Of a DNA stretch of 64,000 bases, positions 1 through 9,993 are shown piece by piece (positions within the stretch are counted from its first letter, which is position 1; every line of letters starts with the position of its first letter). The notes below the pieces were generated by a model. That model was not told the origin of the DNA and ran no database searches. It saw only the letters and a program-made list of their open reading frames with translations. Position numbers and translations under genes: made by a program. The stretch is from Bog-473 sp963791995 (GTDB lineage: Bacteria; Actinomycetota; Acidimicrobiia; Acidimicrobiales; RAAP-2): NCBI GenBank assembly GCA_963791995.1, contig CAWBUQ010000003.1:62001-126000 (forward strand), given 5' to 3'.

Positions 1-30
1 TAGGTCGAACGGGGCTAGCCCAGAACACCG

Positions 31-46
31 GTTATACAGGTGATCC
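31..46 (+). repeat. Left inverted repeat of the recombinase element
   Basis: The 16-base sequence GTTATACAGGTGATCC is repeated perfectly in inverted orientation at 2471-2486. It lies about 105 bases before the first recombinase start. A core or arm-type recombinase binding site is likely but inferred. Confidence 0.75.
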
Positions 47-150
47 ACCTCCTGGGCTAGGCATCCGGGGGATCCTCCTCGGGTGCAAGCCCGACAGGAG
101 GTGTGCGGTGGTGTGGAGTCCGTCATTCGAGAGTCACGTCCGTCCGGACG

Positions 151-1152
151 GTGAACGTCGAGTACCGAATCGGCCACGAGTTGGTCGATCAGTTCCTGGA
201 GTTCGTGGTGGGCCGGGCCCGTCCGAACACCGTGCGGTGCTACGCCCACGACCTGAGCGTGTTCTTCACGGTGGTGGCCAAGGAGCCCATCGAGGTGACG
301 CCGAAGGACGTGATGGCCTTCGTGACCGCGCAACGCCGTCCACGACCGGGTGCCGAGAACGTCGTCCGGATCGACGGTGGTCGTCGGGACTGTCGGCGGC
401 GACGATCAAGCGCCGGCTGGCCGCCGTCTCGAGCTTCTATGGCTACCTGATCACCCGTGACGACGTCGACGTGACGGTGAACCCGGTGCCCCGGGGCATC
501 GCCACCCGCCAGAGCCGGTCCCGCTCCGGTCGGGGTCTGCCCCTCGTGCGCGGGGTGCGTCGGCTGCCGAGGATCCTGGACCCGACAGAGGTCGAGGCGT
601 TGATGGGCGCACTGCGCACCGACCGGGACCGGGCCATGGTCCAGGCCATGGTGCTCGGAGGACTGCGGCGCTGCGAAGTGCTGGGTCTGCGACTCGGCGA
701 CCTCCGACTCGGCGAGTGGCGGGTGCTGATCCGCGAGGGCAAGGGCGGCCACGAACGTCTGGTGCCGCTGTCGCCCACGTTCTTCGCCACCGTGGCCCGC
801 TACATGAACGACGAGCGGCCGACCCGAGTCGACGACCGACTCGCTGTTCGTCTCGCTCAAAGGGCAGCACCGGGGCCAACCGCTCTCGACACCGGGACTC
901 GACGAGATCGTGCGCGCCGCACGCCAGCGGGCCGGCCTCAGCCACGGCACCTGCCATGAGCTGCGCCACACCTGCTTCACCCGGTTGCGGGAAGCGGGGA
1001 TGGCCATCGAGGCCATCCAGGCCCAGGCCGGACACCGCTCCATCTCCTCGACGCGGGTCTACCTGCACCTGAGCGTGGACTGGCTGGCCGACGAGTACCG
1101 GCGGGCCGTCGAGGCCATCGAGGCCCAGGCCCTGGTGGGGGTGGCCCAGTGA
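151..1152 (+). CDS. Tyrosine recombinase/integrase A (frameshifted)
   Basis: Site-specific recombinase of the phage-integrase (tyrosine) family that cuts and rejoins DNA through a covalent 3'-phosphotyrosine. The N-terminal SAM-like DNA-binding domain starts VNVEYRIGHELVDQF. The catalytic domain carries GGLRRCEVLGL (first Arg), HELRHT (His-x-x-Arg), GHRS and the YLHLS tyrosine. About 333 residues, normal for the family. The GTG at 151 matches the start known for related actinobacterial proteins. Two single-base shifts are needed, near 390 and near 835. Its TGA overlaps the GTG of recombinase B, so the pair is probably translated together. Tandem recombinases of this type are typical of actinobacterial plasmids and transposons. 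Confidence 0.85.
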
Positions 1153-2437
1153 GCGCCCTGGTCCAACCAGCTGCAGTCCGACGACGCGCCGTCCGGGCGG
1201 CGGAACCCCCGAGGTGACGTGGGGCGAGATCGCCGCCCGGGCGCCACGCATGGCCGCCACCATGGCCTCCTACCTGGGACAACTCGAAGTCTCGGCCCGT
1301 CCGGCCACCGTGCAGTGCGGCCGACCTGGCCCTTCGGCTCTTCGCCCACCGGGTGACCCTCGCCGATCCCACCTGCGTGACGGTGGCCGCCATCGGACGA
1401 GCCCACATCGAGGACTTCAAGGTCTGGCAGGCCGCCCGTCCGGGGCGAGGCGGCAAGCCCTTGTCGACCACCACCATCCGGCACCGGCTCTCCATGCTGC
1501 GCACGTTCTTCGAGCGCATCATCGAGTGGGACTACGACGATGCCCCGGCCCGGCTCCCCATCCACTCGACCGACTTCCCCGCCCTCGACGAAGCGCTGCC
1601 CAAGTTCTTGGACGACCCGACGGCGGCCAAGTTCATGGCCGCGCTGGCCATCGATCCCAATCGTCGTCGCCGCCTGATGGTCGAGCTGTTGGCCCGCACC
1701 GGGATGCGGGTCGGTGAGCTCGCCGCCCTCGAAGACGACGCCGTGGTCCGCCAGGGCGACCTCCACCAACTCCGGATCCCGGTCGGCAAGCTGCACAACG
1801 ACCGCTACGTGCCCCTGCTGCCAATGCTGTTGGATCTCATCGTCGACTACCGGGTAGTGCGCGGACCGTCCCGCTCCGGACACCTGGTCGAACGGGACGA
1901 CGGCAAGAAGTTCGATCGGCGCACCATCCAGCGCTACGTCGCCACGGTGGCCAAGCGGGCCGGGATCGGACACGTCCATCCGCACCAGTTGCGGCACACG
2001 CTGGCCACCCAGTCCATCAACCGGGGCATGAGCCTCGAGGCGATCGCCGCACTGCTCGGACACCAGTCGATGGACATGACGCTCGTCTACGCCCGCATCT
2101 CGGATCGCACGGTGGCCGACGAGTACTTCAAGGTGACCGAGGCGGTCGAGGCCAACTACCGACACACCGGCTCGACTGCCCGCCGGATCACCGGAACGAC
2201 CGACACGGCGACCGCGACCGACCATCGGCGTCTGCTGGCCAACGGTCACTGCACAAGACCTGCGCTACTCGGCTGCGCCTTCGAGAGCGTGTGCGAGCGG
2301 TGCGGGTTCTTCGAGACCGGGCCGACAGTTCGTCACCATCCTGCGACGCCAACGGAACCATGCCGAGCGAGCGCGGTCAGAGCGATCGCACCGAGCTCTT
2401 CGACGGTCTCATCGAGGGGGTCGCCGAGGCCCAGTGA
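1149..2437 (+). CDS. Tyrosine recombinase/integrase B (frameshifted)
   Basis: Second tyrosine recombinase, about 430 residues, starting with a GTG that overlaps the stop of recombinase A. The SAM-like domain contains the ARAPRMAATM segment. Catalytic motifs are RTGMRVGELAAL, HPHQLRHTLA, LLGHQSM and VYARIS. A C-terminal Cys-rich tail (CTRP, FESVCERCGFF) is characteristic of this actinobacterial subfamily and probably binds metal. Reading frames change near 1210, 1320 and 2330. After the last change the protein ends in a conserved-looking tail and stops at 2437, just before the right inverted repeat. The A+B pair resembles two of the three enzymes of recombinase-in-trio elements, but no third enzyme is present. 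Confidence 0.85.
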
Positions 2438-2470
2438 GTGTGCTTCGATGGGACTGAGCCCAGGGCCTAC

Positions 2471-2486
2471 GGATCACCTGTATAAC
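2471..2486 (-). repeat. Right inverted repeat of the recombinase element
   Basis: Perfect reverse complement of the 16-mer at 31-46, 33 bases after the stop of recombinase B. No gene is seen between here and the end of the next gene at 2696. Confidence 0.75.
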
Positions 2487-2695
2487 GCCGGGAGCGAGGC
2501 TGTCGCACGAACGACCGTGGAGGGATGATGCCAGCGGCCTCCGCTGGTGATACATGACGCTTCGGATTCGCGGACGTGTCATCTCGCTCCGGGTCCTGCT
2601 AGGACTCGGGCATCGACAGCCTCCGATAAGTTCGACGATGCATAGATCGCGGACGGATTTCCGCGCTTGTTCTACGTCGAAATTGAGCATCCGGA

Positions 2696-3561
2696 CTACG
2701 ACCCTGACGGTGTTGCGCTGGGTGCCCTCGCAACCTGATGGAAGCCAGCAGGAACCGTGAATGTTGAGCATCGACGCACTGGTAGATGTAGCGGACATCC
2801 AGGCGAAGGCGGTTTGCTCGCTGAAATGTCCGACCGATACGGACTGAATCGGTAGGTAACTCGTCGAGTTGACCCACAAGGTCGTCATCTTCGTCGCTCG
2901 ATGGGGTCCTGCGGTGCTGGTCGTGGACACAAGCTTGAGCGCCTGCTGTCCGTCGACAGAGGGCGCGGCCGGCGAGCGTGTAGTTGCCTGTGCTCAGATC
3001 GTGCTCGATGGTCTCAGGGGTGAGTGGCTCACAAGTCACTCCTCCGGTGCCGCGGGTCCACCACTCCCGAAGGCCATAGTCGATGAACACAGCGCTCCCA
3101 CTCTTGACAAATACTGTCAAGAGTGGCTGTCCGTCGACCGACGTATCGGTGCGACAGGCTCCGGTGGCGAGGTCAATCCATGAGACACTGGATGGTTGGA
3201 CGGCTACCGGAGCCGACGACCGCACCTCTTCAATGTCGCTGCTCACATTGGCCAACGCCCTCGTGACCGCCGTGAGAACAGCCGAAGTGCCGGGCGCAGC
3301 AACTGGTGGATGTGGCGGCGAGGAGCCAGGAAGCGATATCGCCGCGACGACCGCCGCCACAGCTGCCGCACCGGCGATCGCGATGTACCAACCGCTGTGC
3401 CTGGCTTTAGGGCGCCAGCGCGGTAGGCGGGTGCGCGCTTTGTCCGCTGACGCGATGAATTGAAGAAGGACATCCCGCTGGCGGGCCTGGAGGTCTGGGG
3501 GTGGAGGTGCCACCTCAGGTTCGAGTAGCTGGACGAGCTCAACGATTCGGTCCATAGCCAT
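2696..3561 (-). CDS. CU044_5270-family membrane protein, sigma-factor partner (frameshifted)
   Basis: Single-span membrane protein of the CU044_5270 type, which in actinobacteria usually follows an ECF sigma gene and may act as its anti-sigma or sensor partner. The N-terminus (MAMDRIVELVQLLEPE) is cytoplasmic. A hydrophobic helix covers residues 58-77, followed by an extracytoplasmic domain. The start at 3561 has a GGAGG 7-8 bases upstream. Single-base shifts near 2965 and 2780 restore the family motifs LWVNSTSYLPIQ and the TVPAGFHQV tail, ending at 2696. The start overlaps the sigma gene end by 23 bases, which suggests coupling. A perfect 11-bp hairpin lies inside the gene at 3099-3125. Confidence 0.7.
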
Positions 3562-4154
3562 CCTTTGCCTCCAGCTGCGTTCTTTGCCGATCATCAGCTT
3601 GGACACCGACCGCAGTTTCCAGACGATCGCGAAGCCGACTGAGCAGACCGCACCGTGCCCACCGGAATCCCCAAGGCGATTGCGATCTCGGCGTAGCTCA
3701 ATCCATCCCACACGTGGAGGAACAATGCATCCACGTCCTCCACGGGTTCAGCCACGAGCAGGCGAGCGAGATGTGCAAGATCCGCCCGTGCTGCTGCGCT
3801 CCTGGCCGCTTGGTCTTCATCCTGGCTGGGTGACCCGATCCCGGCCAAGGCCCGCAACCGGGAGTAGGCCCGGTCCTGTGCCGCTCTCGAACGAATCGCA
3901 TCGCGCACCAGATTGAGGGCGATGCGGAACAACCAGGGAAGGGCGTCGGGCTCGCTGTGGTCATAGGAATGGCGAGCCTCGAACGCGCGCCGGAAGGTTT
4001 CGCCAGCCAGGTCCTCGGCCAAGTCGCGGCCCACGCGTCGCGCGGAAAACCGGTAGACAGTGCCAAAATGGCGGTCGAAGAGCGTGCCGAAGGCAGCCGG
4101 ATCGTTCTGGGCTGCCCGAATCAGCGCCGCGTCTTGCTCGCTTTCCACTGCCAT
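3539..4154 (-). CDS. ECF-type RNA polymerase sigma factor (frameshifted)
   Basis: Extracytoplasmic-function sigma-70 factor of about 205 residues. Region 2 includes DPAAFGTLFDRHFGTVYRFS and ALPWLFRIALN. Region 4 carries the helix-turn-helix LSYAEIAIALGIPVGTVRS. One base shift near 3650 joins this to the natural continuation LSRLRDRLETAV and a stop at 3539. The ATG at 4154 is preferred, and a GTG one codon upstream is also possible. It is followed by an overlapping membrane partner gene, the usual two-gene arrangement. The target regulon cannot be read from the sequence. Confidence 0.85.
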
Positions 4155-4268
4155 CACCCCGTCTTACGCATCAGGCGCCCGGAAGTTCCTCCGAATTTGT
4201 GCCGAAGGGCCTGAACAGGCACGATGCCGGCCATCACCCGAACGTAGGCAGGCGGCGTCCTCCGAAGA

Positions 4269-7244
4269 TCAGTCCGCCAGATGTTCTACGCTTTCCGAGA
4301 GGCGCAAGCGGTGCCCCAACGGCTCCCCGTACATGGCCCAGTCACGACCGCTGGGGTAACGACGGTCCTCCCGGTAGCTCTCCGAGGCTCCGAGGCGTGG
4401 CCTTGATTCCAATCGAGCTACCAACCTGATCACACCCGTCAATGACCGCGCCGCTACCTGACTGCCTCCGCTCACCGCGATCGACCACTGCGCAGCGCGG
4501 ATCAGAAAATTCGAGGACGAACGTCGCTTGTCAAGAAGCTCCCCTTCAGTCATTGAAGAGGCCGTTCGCCGGATCAAGGCCATGAGGTCACTGCGCCGAA
4601 GAACGGAGGGGTCGGGTTGCGCTCCAAGGACGCCCCTCTGTTCAATTTGTCCGTCGATCCAGGCCTGACCGGGCGCCCCAATCCGATAGGCCCGCAGGTT
4701 GGTTTCCGCATAGTGGACGAGCGTCGCCGATTCCGTTGCGTATCCGCCGTCGGCAAAGGTAAGAGCAAGCAAGCGCAAGACTAGATCGAAGAGATGCGGG
4801 GCGCTGATCTGGTCCGCGGCACGCGCCGCTCGGACGAGATGATTCATCGCTCCAGAACGACCCATACCCATCAGTGTCCAACCCCAAAATGCGTCCAGCC
4901 ACATGCCGTTGGTGCCACTCACGTCCAGGCCTTCAGGCCGTTCAGCAAGAACGTCCATACTGGCGCCGAAATCCGGTGTCGCAACTTGCGTGAGATAGCA
5001 CGCGGACCAGGTGATGACCGCGGCGCTGACATAGATGGGGTGCTTGCGCTCGTCGGCCCGTCGCAGCGCTTCGACCGCGGCTGCGACACTTTCCTCGCGC
5101 CGTCCGAGACCGGCAAGCGCCGCCGTGAGATCGTTGAGGGCGATATTGGCAACACCGGCGTCTTGGGTGGCGTCCGCGATCTCTAACGCTCGCTCCCCGT
5201 TGCTGATCGCTTCTTCGTATCGGCCGGTCATGACTTGAACGTGCAACCGCGCCACCCACCCCCAGGCGGAGTGTGGCGTTCCGGCTTCGTCCGCGAGCAA
5301 GATGCTTTGCTCCGCATGGGCGGCTGCGCCCTCATAATCCCCGAGTCCCGCGATCTCCAAATAAGCGAGTTCTCCAAGAAGCTCCACGACTATCCTGGGG
5401 TCGAGGAGATCTCGGTGCGCCAGCACCTGTTGCCTCCAACTGATGCCGTCGACCGGTGCCGCCTGGATGGCCAAGTACAGCCCCTCTCGACAGAGGCTGG
5501 CCAACTCATCCCAGCGAGCCTGGTCGATACACCACAAGGCCGCCGAGCGCAGATTATCTGTCTCGGGGAGCACGGTGGTCAGTGCACTGAAGTATTCCGC
5601 GCCGAGGAAGCGAGCAGCTTGTTGATTCACGAGCTGCAGGAAGAATCGCGCATGCCGTTCTCTCGTAAGGGTCGCCTCACCCGAGTCGGCTAGACGGTCG
5701 GCGGCAAACTGGCGGAGGGTCTCAAGGAGTCGATACCGACCCTCTTCGGGATCGAACTGAACAAGTGACTTGTCCACGAGGCCGAGGACAGAACTCAAGA
5801 CGTCAATCTCGGCATCTTCCTCGCCGCCGACCACCGCTTCGGCGGCACCAAGGGCGAACGAGGCAGGAAATACCGCCAATCGGCGAAACACCTTGCGCTC
5901 GGCGGTCGAGAGCAAGTCGTGAGACCATGCCACTGCAGCCACCAATGTTCGATGGCGTTCCTGGGCCCGACGCGATCCTCCACTGAGCAGACGAAAGCGA
6001 TCGTCCAGTCGTCGTGCGACCTCGCTCGGGGGCATGGATCGAATGCGGGCAGCTGCCAATTCGATAGCCAACGGGATGCCGTCCAAATGGCGGCAGATGT
6101 CGACCACGGGACCTACGGTGACTTCATCGAGTGAGAAACCCTCAGTCACGGCCCTAGCCCGCTCGACGAACAGAAGAACGGAAGCGGTGGTCAACGCATC
6201 TTGGATGCTTGCTTCACGTTCAGGTACAGAGAGCGAGCTGACACGGCGCACTACCTCTCCGTCAAGACCCAATGGCTCGCGACTGGTTGCAAGTACGCAA
6301 ACCTCGCTGGCCTCAGCAAGCACCAGATCCATGAGGTCCGAGACGTCGCCGATGACATGTTCACAGTTGTCCAAGATGACCAGCATCTGACGATCCGACA
6401 TGTACTCGATGAGGCCCCTGTCGTCGCTTACGGGCGCGCCAATGGCAGCCGCGAAGGCCTTCGGCACTTCTGCTCCGTCCGCTACGGGAGCCAGATCAAC
6501 CAGCCAACACCCGTCGGCGTAGCCAGGTGCAACCGCCGCAGCTAGGCCCAAGGCCAAGCGTGTCTTCCCCACGCCTCCGACCCCGGTCAACGTGAGCAGC
6601 CGCTCGTGCTCGAAAAGCGAAGTCAGGCTCGCAATCTCATCAGATCGTCCGACCAGCTCGGTGCGCATGGTCGGCAGGTTGCTGGGAACAGCATCAACCG
6701 ATCGTAGTAGCGGAAACATGCCTTCTCCGACTTGAAAGACCTGTTGGGCCGCGGCCAGATCACGCAGACGGTGTTCACCAAGGCTGCGAAGAGGTAGGGA
6801 CGAATCGGCCAAGCCCGCTGTCGACTGGGTACAGACGATCTGGCCACCGTGAGCCGTAGCCATCAGTCGAGCCGCCAAATTGACGGCCGGGCCGAAGTAG
6901 TCCCCATCTCGTTCGGACACCTCTCCCGTGTGCACAGCCATCCGGACCCGTATCACCGCTCCTTCGGGCCAGGATTCAGCTGCGAGCTTCGTCTGAGTAG
7001 TGAGCGCGGTAGCAAGGGCGTCGCCTACCCGATGGAAGGCAACTGCGAAGCCGTCTCCACCCGTGGCAAAGACGTATCCACCGTTCTCATCGATGACCGA
7101 ACGGAGAATGGCGTCATGGCTCTCCAAAGCCTGCCGCATGGACTCCGTCGCCGAATCCCACAGTCGCGTCGATCCCTCGATGTCCGTAAACAGAAAGGTC
7201 ACCGTCCCCGCCGGAGGCTGTGCCATTTGCGAAAGGCTAGCCAT
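4269..7244 (-). CDS. Class III adenylate/guanylate cyclase-domain protein with NB-ARC-like ATPase and TPR-like repeats
   Basis: Intact 991-residue cytoplasmic regulator. Residues ~10-180 form a class III nucleotide cyclase domain (FLFTDIEGSTRLW with the metal Asp, GGDGFAVAF, VHTGEV). Residues ~195-480 form an AAA/NB-ARC-like module with Walker A GVGGVGKTR and Walker B MLVILDNCEH. The remainder is alpha-helical, TPR-like repeats. Proteins of this build are common in actinobacteria and often end in a LuxR DNA-binding domain, which is absent here. It probably couples nucleotide sensing to ligand or protein binding. Whether the cyclase is active is untested. It is transcribed toward the sigma gene, 114 bases away. 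ATG at 7226 is an alternative start. Confidence 0.85.
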   Translation of the reverse strand: MASLSQMAQPPAGTVTFLFTDIEGSTRLWDSATESMRQALESHDAILRSVIDENGGYVFATGGDGFAVAFHRVGDALATALTTQTKLAAESWPEGAVIRVRMAVHTGEVSERDGDYFGPAVNLAARLMATAHGGQIVCTQSTAGLADSSLPLRSLGEHRLRDLAAAQQVFQVGEGMFPLLRSVDAVPSNLPTMRTELVGRSDEIASLTSLFEHERLLTLTGVGGVGKTRLALGLAAAVAPGYADGCWLVDLAPVADGAEVPKAFAAAIGAPVSDDRGLIEYMSDRQMLVILDNCEHVIGDVSDLMDLVLAEASEVCVLATSREPLGLDGEVVRRVSSLSVPEREASIQDALTTASVLLFVERARAVTEGFSLDEVTVGPVVDICRHLDGIPLAIELAAARIRSMPPSEVARRLDDRFRLLSGGSRRAQERHRTLVAAVAWSHDLLSTAERKVFRRLAVFPASFALGAAEAVVGGEEDAEIDVLSSVLGLVDKSLVQFDPEEGRYRLLETLRQFAADRLADSGEATLTRERHARFFLQLVNQQAARFLGAEYFSALTTVLPETDNLRSAALWCIDQARWDELASLCREGLYLAIQAAPVDGISWRQQVLAHRDLLDPRIVVELLGELAYLEIAGLGDYEGAAAHAEQSILLADEAGTPHSAWGWVARLHVQVMTGRYEEAISNGERALEIADATQDAGVANIALNDLTAALAGLGRREESVAAAVEALRRADERKHPIYVSAAVITWSACYLTQVATPDFGASMDVLAERPEGLDVSGTNGMWLDAFWGWTLMGMGRSGAMNHLVRAARAADQISAPHLFDLVLRLLALTFADGGYATESATLVHYAETNLRAYRIGAPGQAWIDGQIEQRGVLGAQPDPSVLRRSDLMALIRRTASSMTEGELLDKRRSSSNFLIRAAQWSIAVSGGSQVAARSLTGVIRLVARLESRPRLGASESYREDRRYPSGRDWAMYGEPLGHRLRLSESVEHLAD

Positions 7245-7757
7245 GCCGACAGTCGATGTCCGACACCAGGATCAGTTGTAGCAGGCGCCACTCTGTCGGC
7301 AATGCCGGGAACAGAGCGGTCCTAACCTGGGCCTTTGGACTAGTCAGCCAGACCGAGGTGATCAGCATCGCTCAGGGTCGCCGTTCACGAGCGGAGATGT
7401 CCGCAGCCTGTCCTCACCTCGAGTGACTCATCAATGTTCTGTCCGCTGTTTTTACTCCCGAGTCCCGAAGAGGGGTTGACAAGTGATAGGAGCGTCAGTG
7501 ATACGGGCTCGGCAGCACGTTATCGAGCGTCGCTGAACGGCACCCAAGGAGGCAGTCACCGAATCCGCCGCTCTCTGCACGGACCCCTAGTCACCGGCGC
7601 GATCACAAGAGGGGCCTGTCGATCAACTTCGTCGTTGTGAAGGCGGTCGAAGAGTCGCTCGATCGTCTCCTGCCGCCAGAAGAGCTCCGGCTGACCCGCC
7701 CATAGAGCCTCAGCCTCGAAGGCTTCGGTGCAGCTCAGCAATCAGCTGTTGGATCAC
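7245..7757. other. Intergenic region without a recognisable gene
   Basis: About 510 bases between the cyclase-domain gene and the first dispersed repeat. I see short open frames on both strands but no codon pattern, domain or start signal that supports a gene. The right-hand part (7556-7741, minus strand) reads as a plausible protein segment containing LFWRQETIERLFDRLHND and may be a gene remnant joined to the repeat. Confidence 0.4.
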
Positions 7758-7875
7758 GGGGTTTCAAGAACTGTCCCCTCAGGTCCACTGTTGTCGTTAC
7801 GACAACAGTTCTCCCTTGTGAGGAACGGTATCACGTGTCCGCCTGGTGAGGGACCTTCGGTCTCTAGCTTGAACC
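7758..7875 (+). repeat. Dispersed palindromic repeat, copy 1
   Basis: 118-bp unit starting GGGGTTTCAAG and ending GCTTGAACC, so the two ends are inverted repeats. An internal perfect hairpin is formed by CTGTTGTCG and CGACAACAG. It is related to copies at 11670, 13580 and 18910, all in the same orientation. About 30 bases upstream of the unit are also shared with copies 3 and 4. Confidence 0.7.
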
Positions 7876-7969
7876 TTGCTTCTCAAGAAAACGACTGCCG
7901 CAAAACCCAGGCCCTCATGATTTGGCACTGGTTTGGAGGTGCAATTGAATTCGGCGGACCGGTCATGGG

Positions 7970-8650
7970 ATGGTGCATCGAGTGGCAAGGGACGACCGAC
8001 CCATCTACCGACATCGGCAAGCCTGCTACGGGTTCCGGGATGTGGTGGAACAAGTCGGCGGCCGGTGGGGCTGCCTTTCGCCATGCCCCGAGTGGGACGC
8101 TCGGGGCGTGTTGGAGCACGTCATTGGGTTTCATGAGGTGCTTCTCCTCCGGCCTCTCGGCGTGAAGGTCCGACGCCCCCACGATGACATCCCCGGTCGA
8201 TGGCCACCTACTCAGACTGCGATCTTCACCTCGCTCGATGCCCATTGGGGCCGCCCGGTTGACATGCCCAATGGCAACACACTCGATGTCGGCACCCTCT
8301 TGCCAATGCTCACGACTGAGGTCCTCGTCCACACCTGGGACCTGGCGAGGGCGATCGGGGTCGATGTCACCTTCAATCCGGAACTCTGTGAACGGGCGCT
8401 CGAGGGAGCTCAGCGCAACGAGACCGGGCTTCAAGATTCCGGCATGTTCGCCAACTCGATCGAGGTTCCAATCGACGCTGACGCCCAGACGCACTTGATA
8501 GCCCTCCTGGGACGCGACCTGACGGTGGGAGCCGTCCTCCTGACCGCTGCACGAAAAATACGGGCACCAGTTCCAGGGCCACCACATCGAGCGGACGACG
8601 ATTCAATCCGGTTGATCGAACGATCCCATTTATCCGACCACTCGGCTTGA
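7970..8650 (+). CDS. Mycothiol-dependent maleylpyruvate isomerase-like (DinB-like) protein, TIGR03086 type
   Basis: Member of the DinB/maleylpyruvate-isomerase-N fold, small metal-binding proteins of actinobacteria that often use mycothiol. Recognisable segments are SPCPEWDARGVLEHVIGFHE, with candidate metal His residues, LTTEVLVHTWDLARAIGV with the second His, and the C-terminal DADAQTHLIALLGRD. Relatives usually stop about a dozen residues after that last motif. Here a one-base shift would give a stop near 8541, so the extra Pro/Arg-rich tail to 8650 may be artefactual. The start is uncertain: ATG 7970 gives a slightly aberrant N-terminus. No substrate can be assigned. Confidence 0.7.
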   Translation: MVHRVARDDRPIYRHRQACYGFRDVVEQVGGRWGCLSPCPEWDARGVLEHVIGFHEVLLLRPLGVKVRRPHDDIPGRWPPTQTAIFTSLDAHWGRPVDMPNGNTLDVGTLLPMLTTEVLVHTWDLARAIGVDVTFNPELCERALEGAQRNETGLQDSGMFANSIEVPIDADAQTHLIALLGRDLTVGAVLLTAARKIRAPVPGPPHRADDDSIRLIERSHLSDHSA

Positions 8651-9959
8651 TCGCGGCTCCAGGCTTGAGCCCTTCGGTAGGGCTCCCGTAATCGACGTCC
8701 AGGTCAGTCCGGTGTCCGCTGTCTTCAGGAGCTGGACTGCTTCATTTCCACTCTCGCCCATGAAACCGACGGTCGGGATTCGCGAACACGATCGGCCACA
8801 ACTCTTCGTCACTTCCCGCCTGCGTGGCATAAACCGGCACCCACTGCTTCTGAATTGTGGAGGTTCGCCATAGGGTCCCGCCGCCGACGACGTACCAGAT
8901 CGTTCCCCGACCGTTGGTCGTGGCGGCACCGGACCAGTTGTAGGGCCCGTGGGACGATGGCCCTGCGACGATCGGTGTCCATGTCTTTCCATGGTCACGA
9001 GAGACCGCGAATTTGACCTTGGAAGCATCCCCTCCGTTGCCAACGGGGCAGATGCCAACGAGCTGACCTCCTGTCGGTGGTCCTTGTATCGCCCAACAGA
9101 CTGTGCTGACAGAGGTGATCCGACCACTCGAGGCAATTTCATACTGGTGCCCGGACACCGAAAGAAAGAGGGAGCCACCGGCAGCGGTCAGGGCCGCTTC
9201 GGTCGGATCGCCAGGACCAGTCGAGAAAATACGCGATGAGCGAACCCACTCCGGACTCGTCACCGACCATCGATACAAGTCCACCTGGGAGCAGCTCAAA
9301 GGAAAGTCTGGGCAATGATTCACGAGAACCCATGCACTGTTGCCGAGCGTCGCGAAGCTGACGACAGGACCACCGACGTTCGCCAGACTCCATGTTGATC
9401 CACCGTCGTCTGTGGTCCACAACTCCCCAACCTGTGTATAGAAGCCTCGCCGGGAGCCGAGGAAGCGAACCTCGACTCTTCCTCCCAGCGCCATCCAGGT
9501 CGCGGCCCCAAATGAGACCGAGCCGATGTCTGGGCCGGTGATTACTCGCCATGTACGGCCCCCGTCCGACGTCCGGACTATCGCCGGTCGGTACTGGTAG
9601 CAGAAACTGCCGCAGCCGATCGCAACCCAACCCTGCTGAGAGTTAAGAAAGTAGATGGGTGTCGGAGCTGCGCCGTGACTGAACTGATTTGAGCCGGTAT
9701 TCACTCCTTCGACAGGTGGAGTACTCCTACTCGTACCGTCGTCCGAACGAGGCGGTTTCGCCGACGTTCGTGGCCCTCCGATGGCTTCGGCCGCGACGGT
9801 CAATGCGATCGCCACGATCGCTGCCAGAAGCAAACCGGCGACAAGCCAGCGCCGTCTCCGGCGTTGCCGCGCCTCTTTGATGATGAGTCCCTCGTCGAAG
9901 GGCCGATGATGATCTGACGCAGAAGGGGGGTCCGTCCTTCGAGGCGTCGCCACCGTCAT
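8630..9959 (-). CDS. Membrane-anchored BNR-repeat (sialidase-like beta-propeller) protein (frameshifted at 3' end)
   Basis: About 440-residue type II membrane protein. A cytoplasmic N-terminus containing LIIKEARQRRRRRW is followed by a transmembrane helix at residues 39-59. The extracytoplasmic domain has BNR/Asp-box blades (VRTSDGGRTWRV, TTDDGGSTWSL, SRDHGKTWTPI, KTADTGLTWTSI). Such blades form beta-propellers and do not by themselves imply sialidase activity. A base shift near 8768 adds the last blade and moves the end to 8630. It is divergent from the GntR gene and shares a 34-bp intergenic operator region with it. Its N-terminal anchor is similar to that of the protein at 10329-11630. Confidence 0.7.
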
Positions 9960-9964
9960 GGAAA

Positions 9965-9985
9965 GATACTAGGCGATATAGTATC
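9965..9985. promoter_or_regulatory. Candidate GntR operator palindrome
   Basis: Inverted repeat GATACTA-n7-TAGTATC in the 34-bp gap between the divergent BNR-protein gene and the GntR gene. The position and symmetry fit an autoregulatory operator for the adjacent YtrA-type repressor, which could control both directions. Confidence 0.65.
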
Positions 9986-9993
9986 ATTTGTCC

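Larger units (their letters stand above)
31..2486. mobile_element. Tandem tyrosine-recombinase element bounded by inverted repeats
   Basis: Two overlapping tyrosine recombinase genes lie between a 16-bp perfect inverted repeat, GTTATACAGGTGATCC at 31-46 and its reverse complement at 2471-2486. Inside each end, at a slightly different spacing (5 versus 7 bases), is a further matched 7-mer, CTGGGCT at 52-58 and AGCCCAG at 2457-2463. The left end also carries its own dyad, CTAGCCCAG at 15-23 against CTGGGCTAG at 52-60. The layout suggests a small self-contained element whose ends are recombination sites of the enzymes it encodes. No cargo gene is visible. The outer limits and any target duplication are not resolved, because the window begins only 30 bases upstream. 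Confidence 0.6.

Noticed and set aside
1..2486. Phage-type integrase of a large integrated element with tRNA attachment site
   Set aside because: No tRNA or excisionase next to the pair, and the inverted repeats enclose only the two recombinases.
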